From positions 1 to 64,000 of the forward strand of contig JAVBPZ010000007.1 of the NCBI GenBank assembly GCA_031549285.1: a DNA stretch of 64,000 nucleotides. Reading direction: 5' to 3'. This document shows positions 18,601 through 26,371 of this stretch, in pieces. The stretch is from JAAYCI01 sp031549285 (GTDB taxonomy: Bacteria; Bacillota; Clostridia; Oscillospirales; Ruminococcaceae). The translations under genes and the position numbers were made by a program. The notes under the pieces are model-generated. The model did no database searches. It was not told the origin of the DNA and was given only the letters and a program-made list of their open reading frames with translations. How positions within the stretch are numbered: the first letter of the stretch is position 1; the number at the start of each line of letters is the position of its first letter.

Positions 18601-19139
18601 AGGGTGATATGCTGACCGAGGGGCATGCGTACCCGCATGATATTCTGGCGATAAAAGGCGTTACCGCGGTGGAAAACTACCTGATACAGGAAGTGCAGAG
18701 CGTGTACCGCCAGCAGGGCGTGGATATCAACGACAAGCACATAGAGGTGATTGTGCGGCAGATGATGCGCAAGGTGCGCATTGATGACGCGGGGTCTACC
18801 GAGATGATGAGCGGGTCGCTGGTGGAGCGTGCCGAGGCCGAGGCCCAGAACCGCGAGATAGAGGACCGGATGGCGGTGGGCGAGAACGAATTGAAATTGG
18901 CGGAATATTCCCCGGTGCTGCTGGGTATTACCAAGGCTTCGCTGGCGACCGATTCGTTCCTGTCGGCGGCGTCGTTCCAGGAGACCACCCGCGTGCTGAC
19001 CGACGCGGCGCTGAAAGGCAAGGTGGACCCGCTGCTGGGCCTGAAGGAAAACGTGATTATCGGCAAGCTGATTCCCGCCGGCACGGGTATTCCCGAGGTG
19101 GAGGACATGCTGGAGGCCGGGGAAGAACTATCCTTGTAA
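15603..19139 (+). CDS. rpoC: RNA polymerase beta' subunit
   Basis: The 1178-residue beta' subunit carries the catalytic magnesium site. The zinc-binding CHCGKYK ... CERCGVEV cluster is at residues ~60-80. The active-site loop NADFDGDQMAVH is near residue 445-456 with its three aspartates. A second cysteine set (C-x6-C-C-x-x-C, from ACKAEQGCCAKC) lies near residue 865. GAGAGG lies before ATG 15603; the ORF can extend to 15558 but without conserved sequence. The gap to rpoB is 103 bases with no terminator, so the two are co-transcribed. Confidence 0.98.
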   Translation: MEFYEFDSIRIGLAAPDQIRAWSYGEVKKPETINYRTLKPERDGLFCERIFGPTKDWECHCGKYKRIRYKGKICERCGVEVTRAKVRRERMGHIELAAPVSHIWYFKGIPSRIGLILDISPRLLEKVLYFAAYIVTDPGFTPLEEKQLLSEKEYRDMRDRYEDEFQAGMGAEAIQELLRKIDLDDMATSLRQELADAGGQKKLRLQKRLEVAEAFRASGNQPEWMIMNVIPVIPPDIRPMVQLDGGRFATSDLNDLYRRVINRNNRLKRLLELGAPDIIVRNEKRMLQEAVDALIDNGRRGRPVTGPNNRPLKSLSDMLKGKQGRFRQNLLGKRVDYSGRSVIVVGPELKMYQCGLPKEMALELFKPFVMKDLVENGIANNIKSARKMVERTRTEVWDSLETVIKGHAVLLNRAPTLHRLGIQAFEPVLVEGRALKLHPLVCTAYNADFDGDQMAVHVPLSEEAQREAKMLMLASQNLLKPSDGKPVTVPTQDMVLGSYYLTMISEGDTGEGKVFASENEAILAYHEKAITLHAKIKVRRTLDVNGAIQSKIVETTVGRILFNEPIPQDLGYVDRKNPETAFNLEIDFLVNKKKLGDIIDRCIRRNGTAVTAEMLDKVKAQGFKYSTLSGLTVAVSDAVIPPKKYELIDQADESIVKITKQYNKGLISNDERLKSILMVWEDTTKQVSDALEGNLDTRNPIFMMADSGARGSMQQIRQLAGMRGLIANTSGKTIEIPIRSNYREGLDILEYFIASRGARKGLADTALRTAESGYLTRRLVDVSQDVIVREEDCGADEGITVAEVLGDGNAVIEPLSERLVGRYPVHDVVHPETGKVLVPSDVMMDEDDAKMIVDAGISKVEIRSVLACKAEQGCCAKCYGANLANGQPVGIGEAVGIIAAQSIGEPGTQLTMRTFHTGGVASAEDITQGLPHVEELFEARRPKALAIMTEIAGTAHIDDTKKNRHVVVNGVDENGAPAERSYLIPFGQRIRVQEGDELEQGDMLTEGHAYPHDILAIKGVTAVENYLIQEVQSVYRQQGVDINDKHIEVIVRQMMRKVRIDDAGSTEMMSGSLVERAEAEAQNREIEDRMAVGENELKLAEYSPVLLGITKASLATDSFLSAASFQETTRVLTDAALKGKVDPLLGLKENVIIGKLIPAGTGIPEVEDMLEAGEELSL

Positions 19140-19204
19140 AGTGCCAGGGTGGCTGCTGGGCCGGCCTTTATAAGGCATTGGATTTGCAGTTGCCAAAGGG
19201 TATA

Positions 19205-19256
19205 CCCTGCCCGGTTTGTTTTACCAGCCTGCCGTGCGCGGCAGGCATGGGCAGGG
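19205..19256 (+). other. Structured 3' region after rpoC
   Basis: An 8-bp outer stem (CCCTGCCC / GGGCAGGG) encloses a 7-bp hairpin (GCCTGCC / GGCAGGC). It sits between the rpoC stop codon and the terminator. No coding potential is visible in 19140-19339, and the role is unknown. Confidence 0.5.
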
Positions 19257-19339
19257 AAGGCTATCATGGGCGGCGCGGTATGTATGGGCGTGGCCTGCGA
19301 AAAAACGAAACCGCTGCCCCCGCAGAGATGGTTTGCAGG

Positions 19340-19374
19340 AACGGCGGAAGCGATGGGCTTCCGCCGTTTTTTTT
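19340..19374 (+). terminator. Intrinsic terminator of the rpoBC operon
   Basis: A 10-bp GC stem (CGGCGGAAGC / GCTTCCGCCG), extended by two A-T pairs, is followed by eight T residues. Confidence 0.95.
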
Positions 19375-19456
19375 AAAAAGGAATAGAGGCAGGCGGAACG
19401 CTGTAGTGGCGGGGCGGCAGAACGTGATAGACGAGTAACGAATAGGAGTGGTGGAT

Positions 19457-22354
19457 ATGGCAGGGCAGGCAGACAGGGTGCATGAGGGAAATGAACTGCG
19501 CGCACAGGTCCGTTCACCGCGTATCTATCTAATATTTAACTGTGTGTTTGCAGCTCTTTTTGCAGGCATCTTTTTGCTCATTATACTGAACAATACCCAC
19601 ACGCAGATGGCGGTTTGGCTGCCGTGGCTCATTTTGAGCGCCGTGGTGGGTATTTTGTTTGTGCTGCTGGTGTCGCGCTTGTTTTTGATGATGCCCGCGC
19701 CCGGAAAAAGGGCCGAGGTGACCACCGTAATTATAGTATTTGTGCTGCTGATAGCGGTGCAGGCGGTGGTGGGTTGGCTGCTGCGGGTGGACCCGGCACA
19801 GAGCCCGGCGTATGGGCCGGTATATACCTATGCACAGGAGTTTGTGCTGAACGGGACAAAGCCCGGGGAGTATTTCGTATACAACCCCACGGACGCACCG
19901 TACTACGTGATTTTAACCTCGTTTTTTTCGTTGTTGCGCATGTTTGGCGTGACAAATTTTGTGCTGCCGTCGCTCATACTGAACATTATTCTCATCGATA
20001 TTGGGCTGCTGCAGCTGTACCTGTGCGCGCGGTCGTTGTTTGGCGCGAAACGGGCCATTTTCCTGTTGGCCATGTACTTTTTTACGCTGCCGCTGCTGCT
20101 GTATGTGCCGATATTATCGGCAGAGACGCTGGCGCTGCCGTTTGTGACCACGGTGGTGTACGAGTGGATGCTGGCCCGGCGCACCTGGCGCGAGGGCCAC
20201 GTGGGGGATGCTGCGCGGCGGTTCTTGTTGTTGAGCGCGTTTGCCGCGCTGGGCAGTTTGTTCCGTACAGCGGTGCTGATTGTGTGGATTGCGGTGGCAA
20301 TAGACCTGCTGGTGCTGCTGGCGGGCAAGGCCCGGGTGCGCATTGCGCTGGGCGGGCTGGGGCTGCTGCTGGTGGTAATAGTGGTGTGCAACTGGTTTGT
20401 GCACAGCAACAAATCCCTGCCGCGGTATGATTTTGATTCCGGCATACCGGTGACCGAGAAGATGATGGCCGGTCTGGATGGGTACGGCACCTATAATGAG
20501 GAAGATTTTAACGCGACGTTGGCACAGCCGGACCGCGCGGCACGGCGGGACTATAACCTGGAAGAGATGGGTGCGCGCCTGGGTGACATGGGTGTGCTGG
20601 GCGTGCTGGGCCATTTGGGCGATAAGTTGGCGTATACTTTCGAGGACGGAACAGACTATGCTTCGTTAATATTGGACAGAGGCGCGATTCAACCCGGCGT
20701 GCTGCAAACCTATGTGGGATATTATGGCGACAACTATATGGTGGTGGGCTATGTTGCCTTTGCGCTGCAGGCGGCGCTGCTGTTTTGGGTGACGGTGGGC
20801 GCCGTGAAAGCGGTGATACGCCGGAATGAAGCGCTGACCTTCGTACGGGTCACGTTGTTTGGGCTGGTGCTGTTTTTGATGATTTTTGAGACCAGCAGCC
20901 AAGCGCTGGTGACCTTTATGCCGCTGTTCCTGCTGTGCGCGCTGGAGGCTTCGCCGATTGTCCGTGCGCCGGTGACGCGTGGCAGACGCCTTGCCCCGGT
21001 GGCGGCGCTGCCTGCGGCACAGGAAGAGGATGCGGACACCATGGTGCTGCCGGAGCTGGCAGATGCCGCGGAACAAGCACAGGATGTGCCGGCCGACCTG
21101 TCGATGGCGTTTGCCGCTTTGCCGGCGCAGCTGTCGGCGGAAAAAATGGCCGTAGACGAAAGTGGCCAGCAGGGTGCGCCGCTGGCAGCGGCGCTGGAGG
21201 ATGCTGTGCCGCCGGAAGGTATGATGGCGGGGCCGGAAATGGAACCTGTTGTGGAATCTACGATAGGACAATTTGAGATAGGCTCGGCTGTGGAACCGGC
21301 GCTGGAGCCCGCTGCGGTGGCGGAAATGGCAGCCCCGGTGGATGTGGAAACAATAGAGAACGCGGCGGTTATAATGGAACCGACAGGGGAGCCCGCTGCG
21401 GAGACAGTGGTAGAAATCGCCGAACCGGCAGGTACGAGAGAGCTGTTAAGCGTGGAAGAACCAATGGTGTCCGCCGAGGTGACAGACACGCCGCAACCGG
21501 CATTTGCAGCAGAGCCTGCGCCTGTGGCGCAGCCGGTGGTAGTGGCGCGTGCGGAAGAACAATTCGTGGAAACGGCGCCAGCGGCAGAAGATTCCTTTGC
21601 GCAGGCGGGCCCGGCGGGCATAGTGGCGCCGGCAGAGGGATTGTTTGAAGATTCCATGCGACACACGCAGATAGCAGATGCTGTGGCGGTGCAAGATAAA
21701 ACAAGGCGGGCGGGGCTGTCCGAGGAGGCTGTGTCAGATGGCCAGGTGGCGAGTAGTTTGCCTATGGCCACAGGGATGGCCGAGGCAAGGGTGGATTTAT
21801 TTGCCGGGATGGTGCAGGAAACCGTAAGCCCAGACAACATGGCAATGAATTTCGCCGAGGCAGAAGAGGCGGTGGAAACCGTGCCGCTGGCGCCGGAGGA
21901 GGGATTATCACCGGAAGCTGCGGGGGATGTGGCAGCCGAGATGGCGAAGGCTGTCGTGCCGTCTGTATCAGCGGCGGTGGCCGTGCCGGATGGGCCACAG
22001 GGAGCCTCATTGGCAGATATAGCCATAGCGGCGGTTCCGCCGGCCGTGCCGCCGGATGCGGTTATACCGCAGCATCCGGGCCCGGAAGGGGTCTTCACCG
22101 GGGAGGGTATAGCACCGCTGCCGGGTGGACAGCCGGCGTTCCCGCCGGTGGCGCAGACGCCACCGAACGAAATGGAACCGGTGCCGCAGGACAGTGGCGT
22201 GGCGGGGTTGGCGGTGCAGGGCGCCGTACAGCCGGAGGCCCCGACTCATAGCGAGACCGTGGCGCCGGAGGCGCCCGGCGGTGCAGAAGCAAACACGCAG
22301 CCCGGCGCGGCGGCGGACGGTGAAGAACTGGAATCCGTATGGGATTATTTATAA
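19457..22354 (+). CDS. Polytopic membrane protein, glycosyltransferase-39-like, with a ~465-residue low-complexity tail
   Basis: The 965-residue protein has two halves. Residues ~1-495 form about eleven hydrophobic spans and resemble GT-C type (family 39-like, dolichyl-phosphate-mannose transferase-like) membrane glycosyltransferases, including an extracytoplasmic first loop and a closing FETSSQALVTFMPLF segment. This is inference from overall pattern, since no catalytic residue is certain. From ~497 to the end the sequence is an acidic, Ala/Pro/Glu/Val-rich tail without an obvious domain, ending SVWDYL. AGGAG at 19444-19448 places the start at ATG 19457. The gene stands alone between the rpoC terminator and recA. 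Possible role: transfer of a lipid-linked sugar to a wall or surface polymer. Confidence 0.75.
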   Translation: MAGQADRVHEGNELRAQVRSPRIYLIFNCVFAALFAGIFLLIILNNTHTQMAVWLPWLILSAVVGILFVLLVSRLFLMMPAPGKRAEVTTVIIVFVLLIAVQAVVGWLLRVDPAQSPAYGPVYTYAQEFVLNGTKPGEYFVYNPTDAPYYVILTSFFSLLRMFGVTNFVLPSLILNIILIDIGLLQLYLCARSLFGAKRAIFLLAMYFFTLPLLLYVPILSAETLALPFVTTVVYEWMLARRTWREGHVGDAARRFLLLSAFAALGSLFRTAVLIVWIAVAIDLLVLLAGKARVRIALGGLGLLLVVIVVCNWFVHSNKSLPRYDFDSGIPVTEKMMAGLDGYGTYNEEDFNATLAQPDRAARRDYNLEEMGARLGDMGVLGVLGHLGDKLAYTFEDGTDYASLILDRGAIQPGVLQTYVGYYGDNYMVVGYVAFALQAALLFWVTVGAVKAVIRRNEALTFVRVTLFGLVLFLMIFETSSQALVTFMPLFLLCALEASPIVRAPVTRGRRLAPVAALPAAQEEDADTMVLPELADAAEQAQDVPADLSMAFAALPAQLSAEKMAVDESGQQGAPLAAALEDAVPPEGMMAGPEMEPVVESTIGQFEIGSAVEPALEPAAVAEMAAPVDVETIENAAVIMEPTGEPAAETVVEIAEPAGTRELLSVEEPMVSAEVTDTPQPAFAAEPAPVAQPVVVARAEEQFVETAPAAEDSFAQAGPAGIVAPAEGLFEDSMRHTQIADAVAVQDKTRRAGLSEEAVSDGQVASSLPMATGMAEARVDLFAGMVQETVSPDNMAMNFAEAEEAVETVPLAPEEGLSPEAAGDVAAEMAKAVVPSVSAAVAVPDGPQGASLADIAIAAVPPAVPPDAVIPQHPGPEGVFTGEGIAPLPGGQPAFPPVAQTPPNEMEPVPQDSGVAGLAVQGAVQPEAPTHSETVAPEAPGGAEANTQPGAAADGEELESVWDYL

Positions 22355-22421
22355 GCCGGTGAAGGAATGTGCTGGAGAACAGGTGCGCGGTTTTATGGGA
22401 TTGTTTGAACAGTAAAATGGC

Positions 22422-22476
22422 TGTTGCTGGGTTTTCCGTGGCAGTGCCGGGCTTACAACAAGCGGCCCCGGCAACA
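22422..22476 (+). other. Hairpin in the leader region before recA
   Basis: A 10-bp stem (TGTTGCTGGG / CCCGGCAACA, one G-T pair) encloses a GC-rich inner hairpin. It could end the upstream transcript or form part of the recA leader. I could not identify an SOS (LexA) box in 22355-22557. Confidence 0.35.
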
Positions 22477-22557
22477 ACAGGATAGGTTTTTAAACAAGGG
22501 TTAGAGGATCCAAATTCGCAATATACGGAAGATACTTTCAAAAGAGGAGAATGAAAA

Positions 22558-23715
22558 ATGGCGGACAAAAAGGCCCCGGTAGCGGTCCCGGTGAAGGCGG
22601 CACCGGAAGGGAAAAAAGTAGCACTGGATACGGCGCTGGCACAGATTGAAAAGACCTTTGGCAAAGGTGCCGTTATGAAGATGGGGCAGAATGTGGCCAT
22701 GCAGGTGGATGCGATTTCCACCGGGTCGCTGTCGCTGGACGCTGCACTGGGCGTGGGCGGGCTGCCACGCGGGCGGGTGATAGAAATATATGGGCCGGAG
22801 TCCAGCGGCAAGACAACGCTGGCGCTGCATGTGCTGGCACAGGCGCAGCAGAACGGCGGCGAAGTGGCGTTTATTGACGTGGAACATGCGCTGGACCCGG
22901 ACTATGCCGCGGCGCTGGGTGTGGATATTGACAGCCTGCTGGTGAGCCAGCCGGATACCGGTGAACAGGCGCTGGAAATAACCGAGGCGCTGGTGCGCAG
23001 CGGCGCGATAGACGCGATTGTTTTGGACTCGGTTGCGGCGATGGTGCCCCGGGCAGAGATAGCGGGCGAGATGGGCGACTCCCATGTGGGGCTGCAGGCC
23101 CGGCTGATGAGCCAGGCCCTGCGCAAGCTGACCAGTGTTATTGGCAAAACAGGCACCGTGTGCATTTTCATTAATCAGTTGCGTGAAAAGGTGGGTGTTG
23201 TGTACGGAAACCCCGAGGTGACCGCCGGGGGCCGCGCGCTAAAATATTATTCCTCTGTGCGTATTGATATTCGCCGGACCGAGGGTTTGCGCGATGCAGG
23301 CGGGAACTTTATTGGGAACCGCACCCGGGCCAAGGTTGTGAAAAACAAGGTGGCGCCGCCGTTTAAAGAGGCGGAGTTTGACATCATGTTCGGCGAGGGG
23401 ATTTCCCAGGAGGGTGAACTGCTGGATTTGGCGGTGGACCTGGGCCTGGTGCAAAAAAGCGGCGCGTGGTTCAATGCCGGGGAAATTCGCCTGGGGCAGG
23501 GACGTGACAACGCCAAAAAATACCTGACCGACAACCCGGAGTATGCCGCGGATATTCGCGCGAAGGTACGGGAAAACTTTAGCAAGCTGGCGGAAGCGAG
23601 CAAAAAGAAACGGCGCGCGGCGTCCGGCGGGAACCTGGATGACCTGCCGCCGGTGCCGGACACAGCGCCCGCCGCCAAAAGCGAACGTGGCCTGGATATT
23701 TCGGCGGAAGAATGA
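22558..23715 (+). CDS. recA: Recombinase RecA
   Basis: The 385-residue strand-exchange protein binds ssDNA and ATP, drives homologous recombination and activates LexA cleavage. An N-terminal Lys/Pro/Ala stretch (~20 residues) precedes the core. Walker A GPESSGKTT lies near residue 80, the Walker B region (AIVLDSVAAMVP) near 155, and loop L2 (FINQLREKVGVVYGNPE) near 205. The C-terminus is acidic. AGAGGAG precedes ATG 22558. The stop codon overlaps the recX start by 4 bases, indicating translational coupling. Confidence 0.98.
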   Translation: MADKKAPVAVPVKAAPEGKKVALDTALAQIEKTFGKGAVMKMGQNVAMQVDAISTGSLSLDAALGVGGLPRGRVIEIYGPESSGKTTLALHVLAQAQQNGGEVAFIDVEHALDPDYAAALGVDIDSLLVSQPDTGEQALEITEALVRSGAIDAIVLDSVAAMVPRAEIAGEMGDSHVGLQARLMSQALRKLTSVIGKTGTVCIFINQLREKVGVVYGNPEVTAGGRALKYYSSVRIDIRRTEGLRDAGGNFIGNRTRAKVVKNKVAPPFKEAEFDIMFGEGISQEGELLDLAVDLGLVQKSGAWFNAGEIRLGQGRDNAKKYLTDNPEYAADIRAKVRENFSKLAEASKKKRRAASGGNLDDLPPVPDTAPAAKSERGLDISAEE

Positions 23716-24332
23716 GGAAAATTACACGAGTAAGCGAGACCAAGCGCGGCCGGTTTGCGCTGTTTTCTGACGAGGAATTTTTGTTTTCGATAGATGCGGA
23801 AACGCTGGCAAAGCATGAGATTTGCGAAGGCTCCTCTGTAGATGAAGAGGAGCTTTCTTCTCTGCGGCGGGACAGCGACACCCGCAAGGCAAAGGACGCG
23901 GCGCTGCGGTATTTGTCTGTGCGGGCCCACGGCCAGCAGGAACTGTATGATAAACTGTGCCGTCGCTTCGACCCACACAGCGCGGCAGCGGCGGTGGCCG
24001 GTATGTGTGATGTGCAGCTGATGGACGACGAAGTGTTTGCCGAAGAAAAGGTGAAGGGTCTGGTGCACCGGGGCAAAAGCCGGCGGGAAATATCCCGGCA
24101 GCTGGCGCAGCTGGGTATAGCAAAAGATGTGGCGCAGCGTGTGATGCAGCAATGGTGTGCCGACGATGCCGAGACCGCCGCGGCGATAGTGCGCAAAGGA
24201 TATATGGAAAAGCTGCACAGCGGTGAGCGCGAAAAGGTGCTGGCGGCGCTGGCCCGGCGGGGGTTTTCGTACGCGGACAGCCAGGCTGCGATAGAAGCGG
24301 CAGGTATGGAAGAGGATGAACCGGTGTGGTGA
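23712..24332 (+). CDS. recX: Regulatory protein RecX
   Basis: The 206-residue protein matches RecX, which binds RecA filaments and limits their activity. The helical repeats are visible as A-L-R-Y-L-S-x-R-x-x-x-x-x-E-L-x-x-K-L (~residues 57-80), then LMDDEVFAEEKVKGLVHRGKSRREI, and a third repeat ending G-F-S-Y. Its ATG sits inside the recA stop region (ATGA overlap), the common recA-recX coupling. An internal Val/Glu-rich N-terminal segment is normal for Firmicute RecX. Confidence 0.93.
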   Translation: MRKITRVSETKRGRFALFSDEEFLFSIDAETLAKHEICEGSSVDEEELSSLRRDSDTRKAKDAALRYLSVRAHGQQELYDKLCRRFDPHSAAAAVAGMCDVQLMDDEVFAEEKVKGLVHRGKSRREISRQLAQLGIAKDVAQRVMQQWCADDAETAAAIVRKGYMEKLHSGEREKVLAALARRGFSYADSQAAIEAAGMEEDEPVW

Positions 24333-24420
24333 GCCTGTAAAGGCAGTGAGCCATACAGCGCATATTTAATAAAAACACCATGCAGAACAAGCCACGGGGC
24401 GGTGCCGGACAGGAGGAACC

Positions 24421-25770
24421 ATGAAGATTGCCATTGTATCGCTGGGGTGCCCCAAGAACCAGGTGGACGCCGACGTTTTTTGCAGGGCGTTGTTGGCGGC
24501 GGGGCATACCACTGTGGCCAGTGTTGACGAGGCGGATGCCATCATCATCAACACCTGCGGGTTTATACAAAGCGCCAAGGAAGAGGCAATAGAAGAAATA
24601 TTAAATGCCTGCGCGGTGAAAGAGGCGCGGCCAGACGTAAAGGTGCTGGTGACCGGCTGCCTATCAGAGAGGTACCGACACGAGGTGGCGGCGGAGATCC
24701 CGGAGGTGGACGCCGTGGTGGGCATTGGCGCGAACGCGGCGCTGCCGGAGATTTTGGCGCGGGTGGCAGCGGAAGAGGGGAACGGACACCCGCTGGAATG
24801 TTATGGAGAAAAGAGCGCGCTGCCGCTGGGCGAAAAACGCGTGATAGGCACGCCGCGGCATTACGCATGGCTGAAAATAGCGGAGGGGTGTTCGAACGCG
24901 TGTTCCTACTGTGCCATTCCGCAGATACGCGGGCCGCTGCGCAGCCGCAGTGTGGACAGCTGTGTGGCGGAGGCAAAATGGCTGGCGGCCGAGGGTGTGA
25001 AGGAACTGGTGCTGGTGGCGCAGGACGTGACCGCATTTGGCGAGGATAGAGGCGGAAATGAAATTGTACCGCTGCTGCAGGAACTGAACAAGATAGAGGG
25101 ACTGCACTGGATTCGCCTGTTGTACGCGTACCCGGAGCGCATTACCGACGCACTGCTGGACGCGATGGCCAGCTGTGAAAAGGTGCTGCCATACCTGGAT
25201 ATTCCCATCCAACATATAGATGACGGGATACTGCGTTCCATGCGGCGGCGCGGGGATGCGGCGTGCATTCGGCGGGCACTGGCAAAGGTGCGGGCGCGTT
25301 TGCCAGGGGCCACGTTGCGCACCAGCTTGATTGTGGGGTACCCGGGCGAAAGCGAAGAGCAGTACGAGGCGTTGTACGCGTTTGTGAAGAAAGCGCGGTT
25401 TGACCGTTTGGGGTGCTTTGCCTATTCGCCGGAGGAAGGAACGACGGCGGCCGAGCTGCCCGGGCAGCTGCCGGAAGAAGAAAAGCTGCGCCGGGTGGAT
25501 GGCATCATGCAGCTGCAGGCGCGCATTATGGCGGAAAAGCAGGAGGCCCTGGTAGGCAGCCGCATGGAAGTGATTTGTGACGGGCCAGACGAAGAAGACG
25601 GATGGTACGTGTGCCGCACGGCGGCGGACGCGCCGGAGATAGACGCCAATGTGCTGGTGGAGGCGGAGGCGCCGCTGGAAACCGGCGGGTTTTACACGGT
25701 ACTGGTGACCGGCGCACAGGTATATGACCTGTATGCCGCGTACGAGGGAAAAATGGAGGATGAAACGTGA
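24421..25770 (+). CDS. rimO: Ribosomal protein uS12 methylthiotransferase RimO
   Basis: The 449-residue radical SAM enzyme adds a methylthio group to an aspartate of ribosomal protein S12. The N-terminal MTTase domain has three cysteines for the auxiliary [4Fe-4S] cluster (SLGCPKNQVDAD, NTCGF, TGCLSERY). The radical SAM motif is CSNACSYC (C-x3-C-x2-C), near residues 158-165. A C-terminal TRAM domain is visible (GSRMEVICDGPDEEDGWYVCR...). AGGAGG lies just before ATG 24421. Its stop overlaps the pgsA start codon. Confidence 0.96.
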   Translation: MKIAIVSLGCPKNQVDADVFCRALLAAGHTTVASVDEADAIIINTCGFIQSAKEEAIEEILNACAVKEARPDVKVLVTGCLSERYRHEVAAEIPEVDAVVGIGANAALPEILARVAAEEGNGHPLECYGEKSALPLGEKRVIGTPRHYAWLKIAEGCSNACSYCAIPQIRGPLRSRSVDSCVAEAKWLAAEGVKELVLVAQDVTAFGEDRGGNEIVPLLQELNKIEGLHWIRLLYAYPERITDALLDAMASCEKVLPYLDIPIQHIDDGILRSMRRRGDAACIRRALAKVRARLPGATLRTSLIVGYPGESEEQYEALYAFVKKARFDRLGCFAYSPEEGTTAAELPGQLPEEEKLRRVDGIMQLQARIMAEKQEALVGSRMEVICDGPDEEDGWYVCRTAADAPEIDANVLVEAEAPLETGGFYTVLVTGAQVYDLYAAYEGKMEDET

Positions 25771-26342
25771 ACCTTCCGAATAAATTAACCATGTTGCGAA
25801 TTTTATTAATACCGGTGTTTATGGTGTTTGCAGCGGTGCAGGCGATCCCGTATAATTATTGTTGGGCGGCCGTTGTGTTTGCGCTGGCCAGCTTTACAGA
25901 TTTTCTGGACGGGTACATTGCGCGCAAAAAAAATATGGTGACCGATTTTGGCAAGTTTGCAGACCCGCTGGCGGACAAGCTGCTGACCACCGTGGCATTT
26001 TTATACATGATGATGGACGGCGTGTGCAGCCCGGTGGTGGTGGTGATTATTTTGGCGCGGGAGTTTGCGGTGTCCGGTGTGCGCATGATAGCGGCGAGCG
26101 CGAAAGACGGCAAGGTGATTGCCGCGAACATGTGGGGCAAGGTGAAAACAGTGCTGCAGATGGTAACCATCATTTTGTATTACCTGATGATGGGCATCGG
26201 CCAAGTGGTGCCGGGAATAGCGTGGGAAAGCTGGCCGCAGGGCATTACCCAGGTGCTGTGCTGGGTGGTGGCGGCGGTTACCGCGGTGTCCGGCGTGCAG
26301 TATATTTGGCAGAACCGGCGGTTCATAAATACCGCGAAATAG
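25767..26342 (+). CDS. pgsA: CDP-diacylglycerol-glycerol-3-phosphate 3-phosphatidyltransferase
   Basis: The 191-residue integral membrane enzyme makes phosphatidylglycerol phosphate, the first step of PG and cardiolipin synthesis. The CDP-alcohol phosphotransferase signature D-G-x2-A-R-x8-G-x3-D-x3-D is intact (DGYIARKKNMVTDFGKFADP, residues ~47-66). Several hydrophobic spans follow. The start is GTG 25767, which overlaps the rimO stop; GGAGGA at 25756-25761 supports it. The rimO-pgsA pairing is common in Firmicutes and reflects co-transcription rather than shared function. Confidence 0.95.
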   Translation: MNLPNKLTMLRILLIPVFMVFAAVQAIPYNYCWAAVVFALASFTDFLDGYIARKKNMVTDFGKFADPLADKLLTTVAFLYMMMDGVCSPVVVVIILAREFAVSGVRMIAASAKDGKVIAANMWGKVKTVLQMVTIILYYLMMGIGQVVPGIAWESWPQGITQVLCWVVAAVTAVSGVQYIWQNRRFINTAK

Positions 26343-26371
26343 GGTTTACTATGGCAAAGTAAGGAGCAGGT

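Noticed and set aside
16860..18740. 626-codon minus-strand frame opposite rpoC
   Set aside because: Antisense shadow of rpoC with the same His/Arg-rich character; no family resemblance.
19140..19339. Signal recognition particle RNA or other known small RNA after rpoC
   Set aside because: The conserved SRP RNA apical-loop sequence is absent; only generic hairpins are seen.
22355..22557. LexA (SOS) box upstream of recA
   Set aside because: No GAAC-N4-GTTC-type palindrome is visible; GAACAG at 22407 has no matching half-site.
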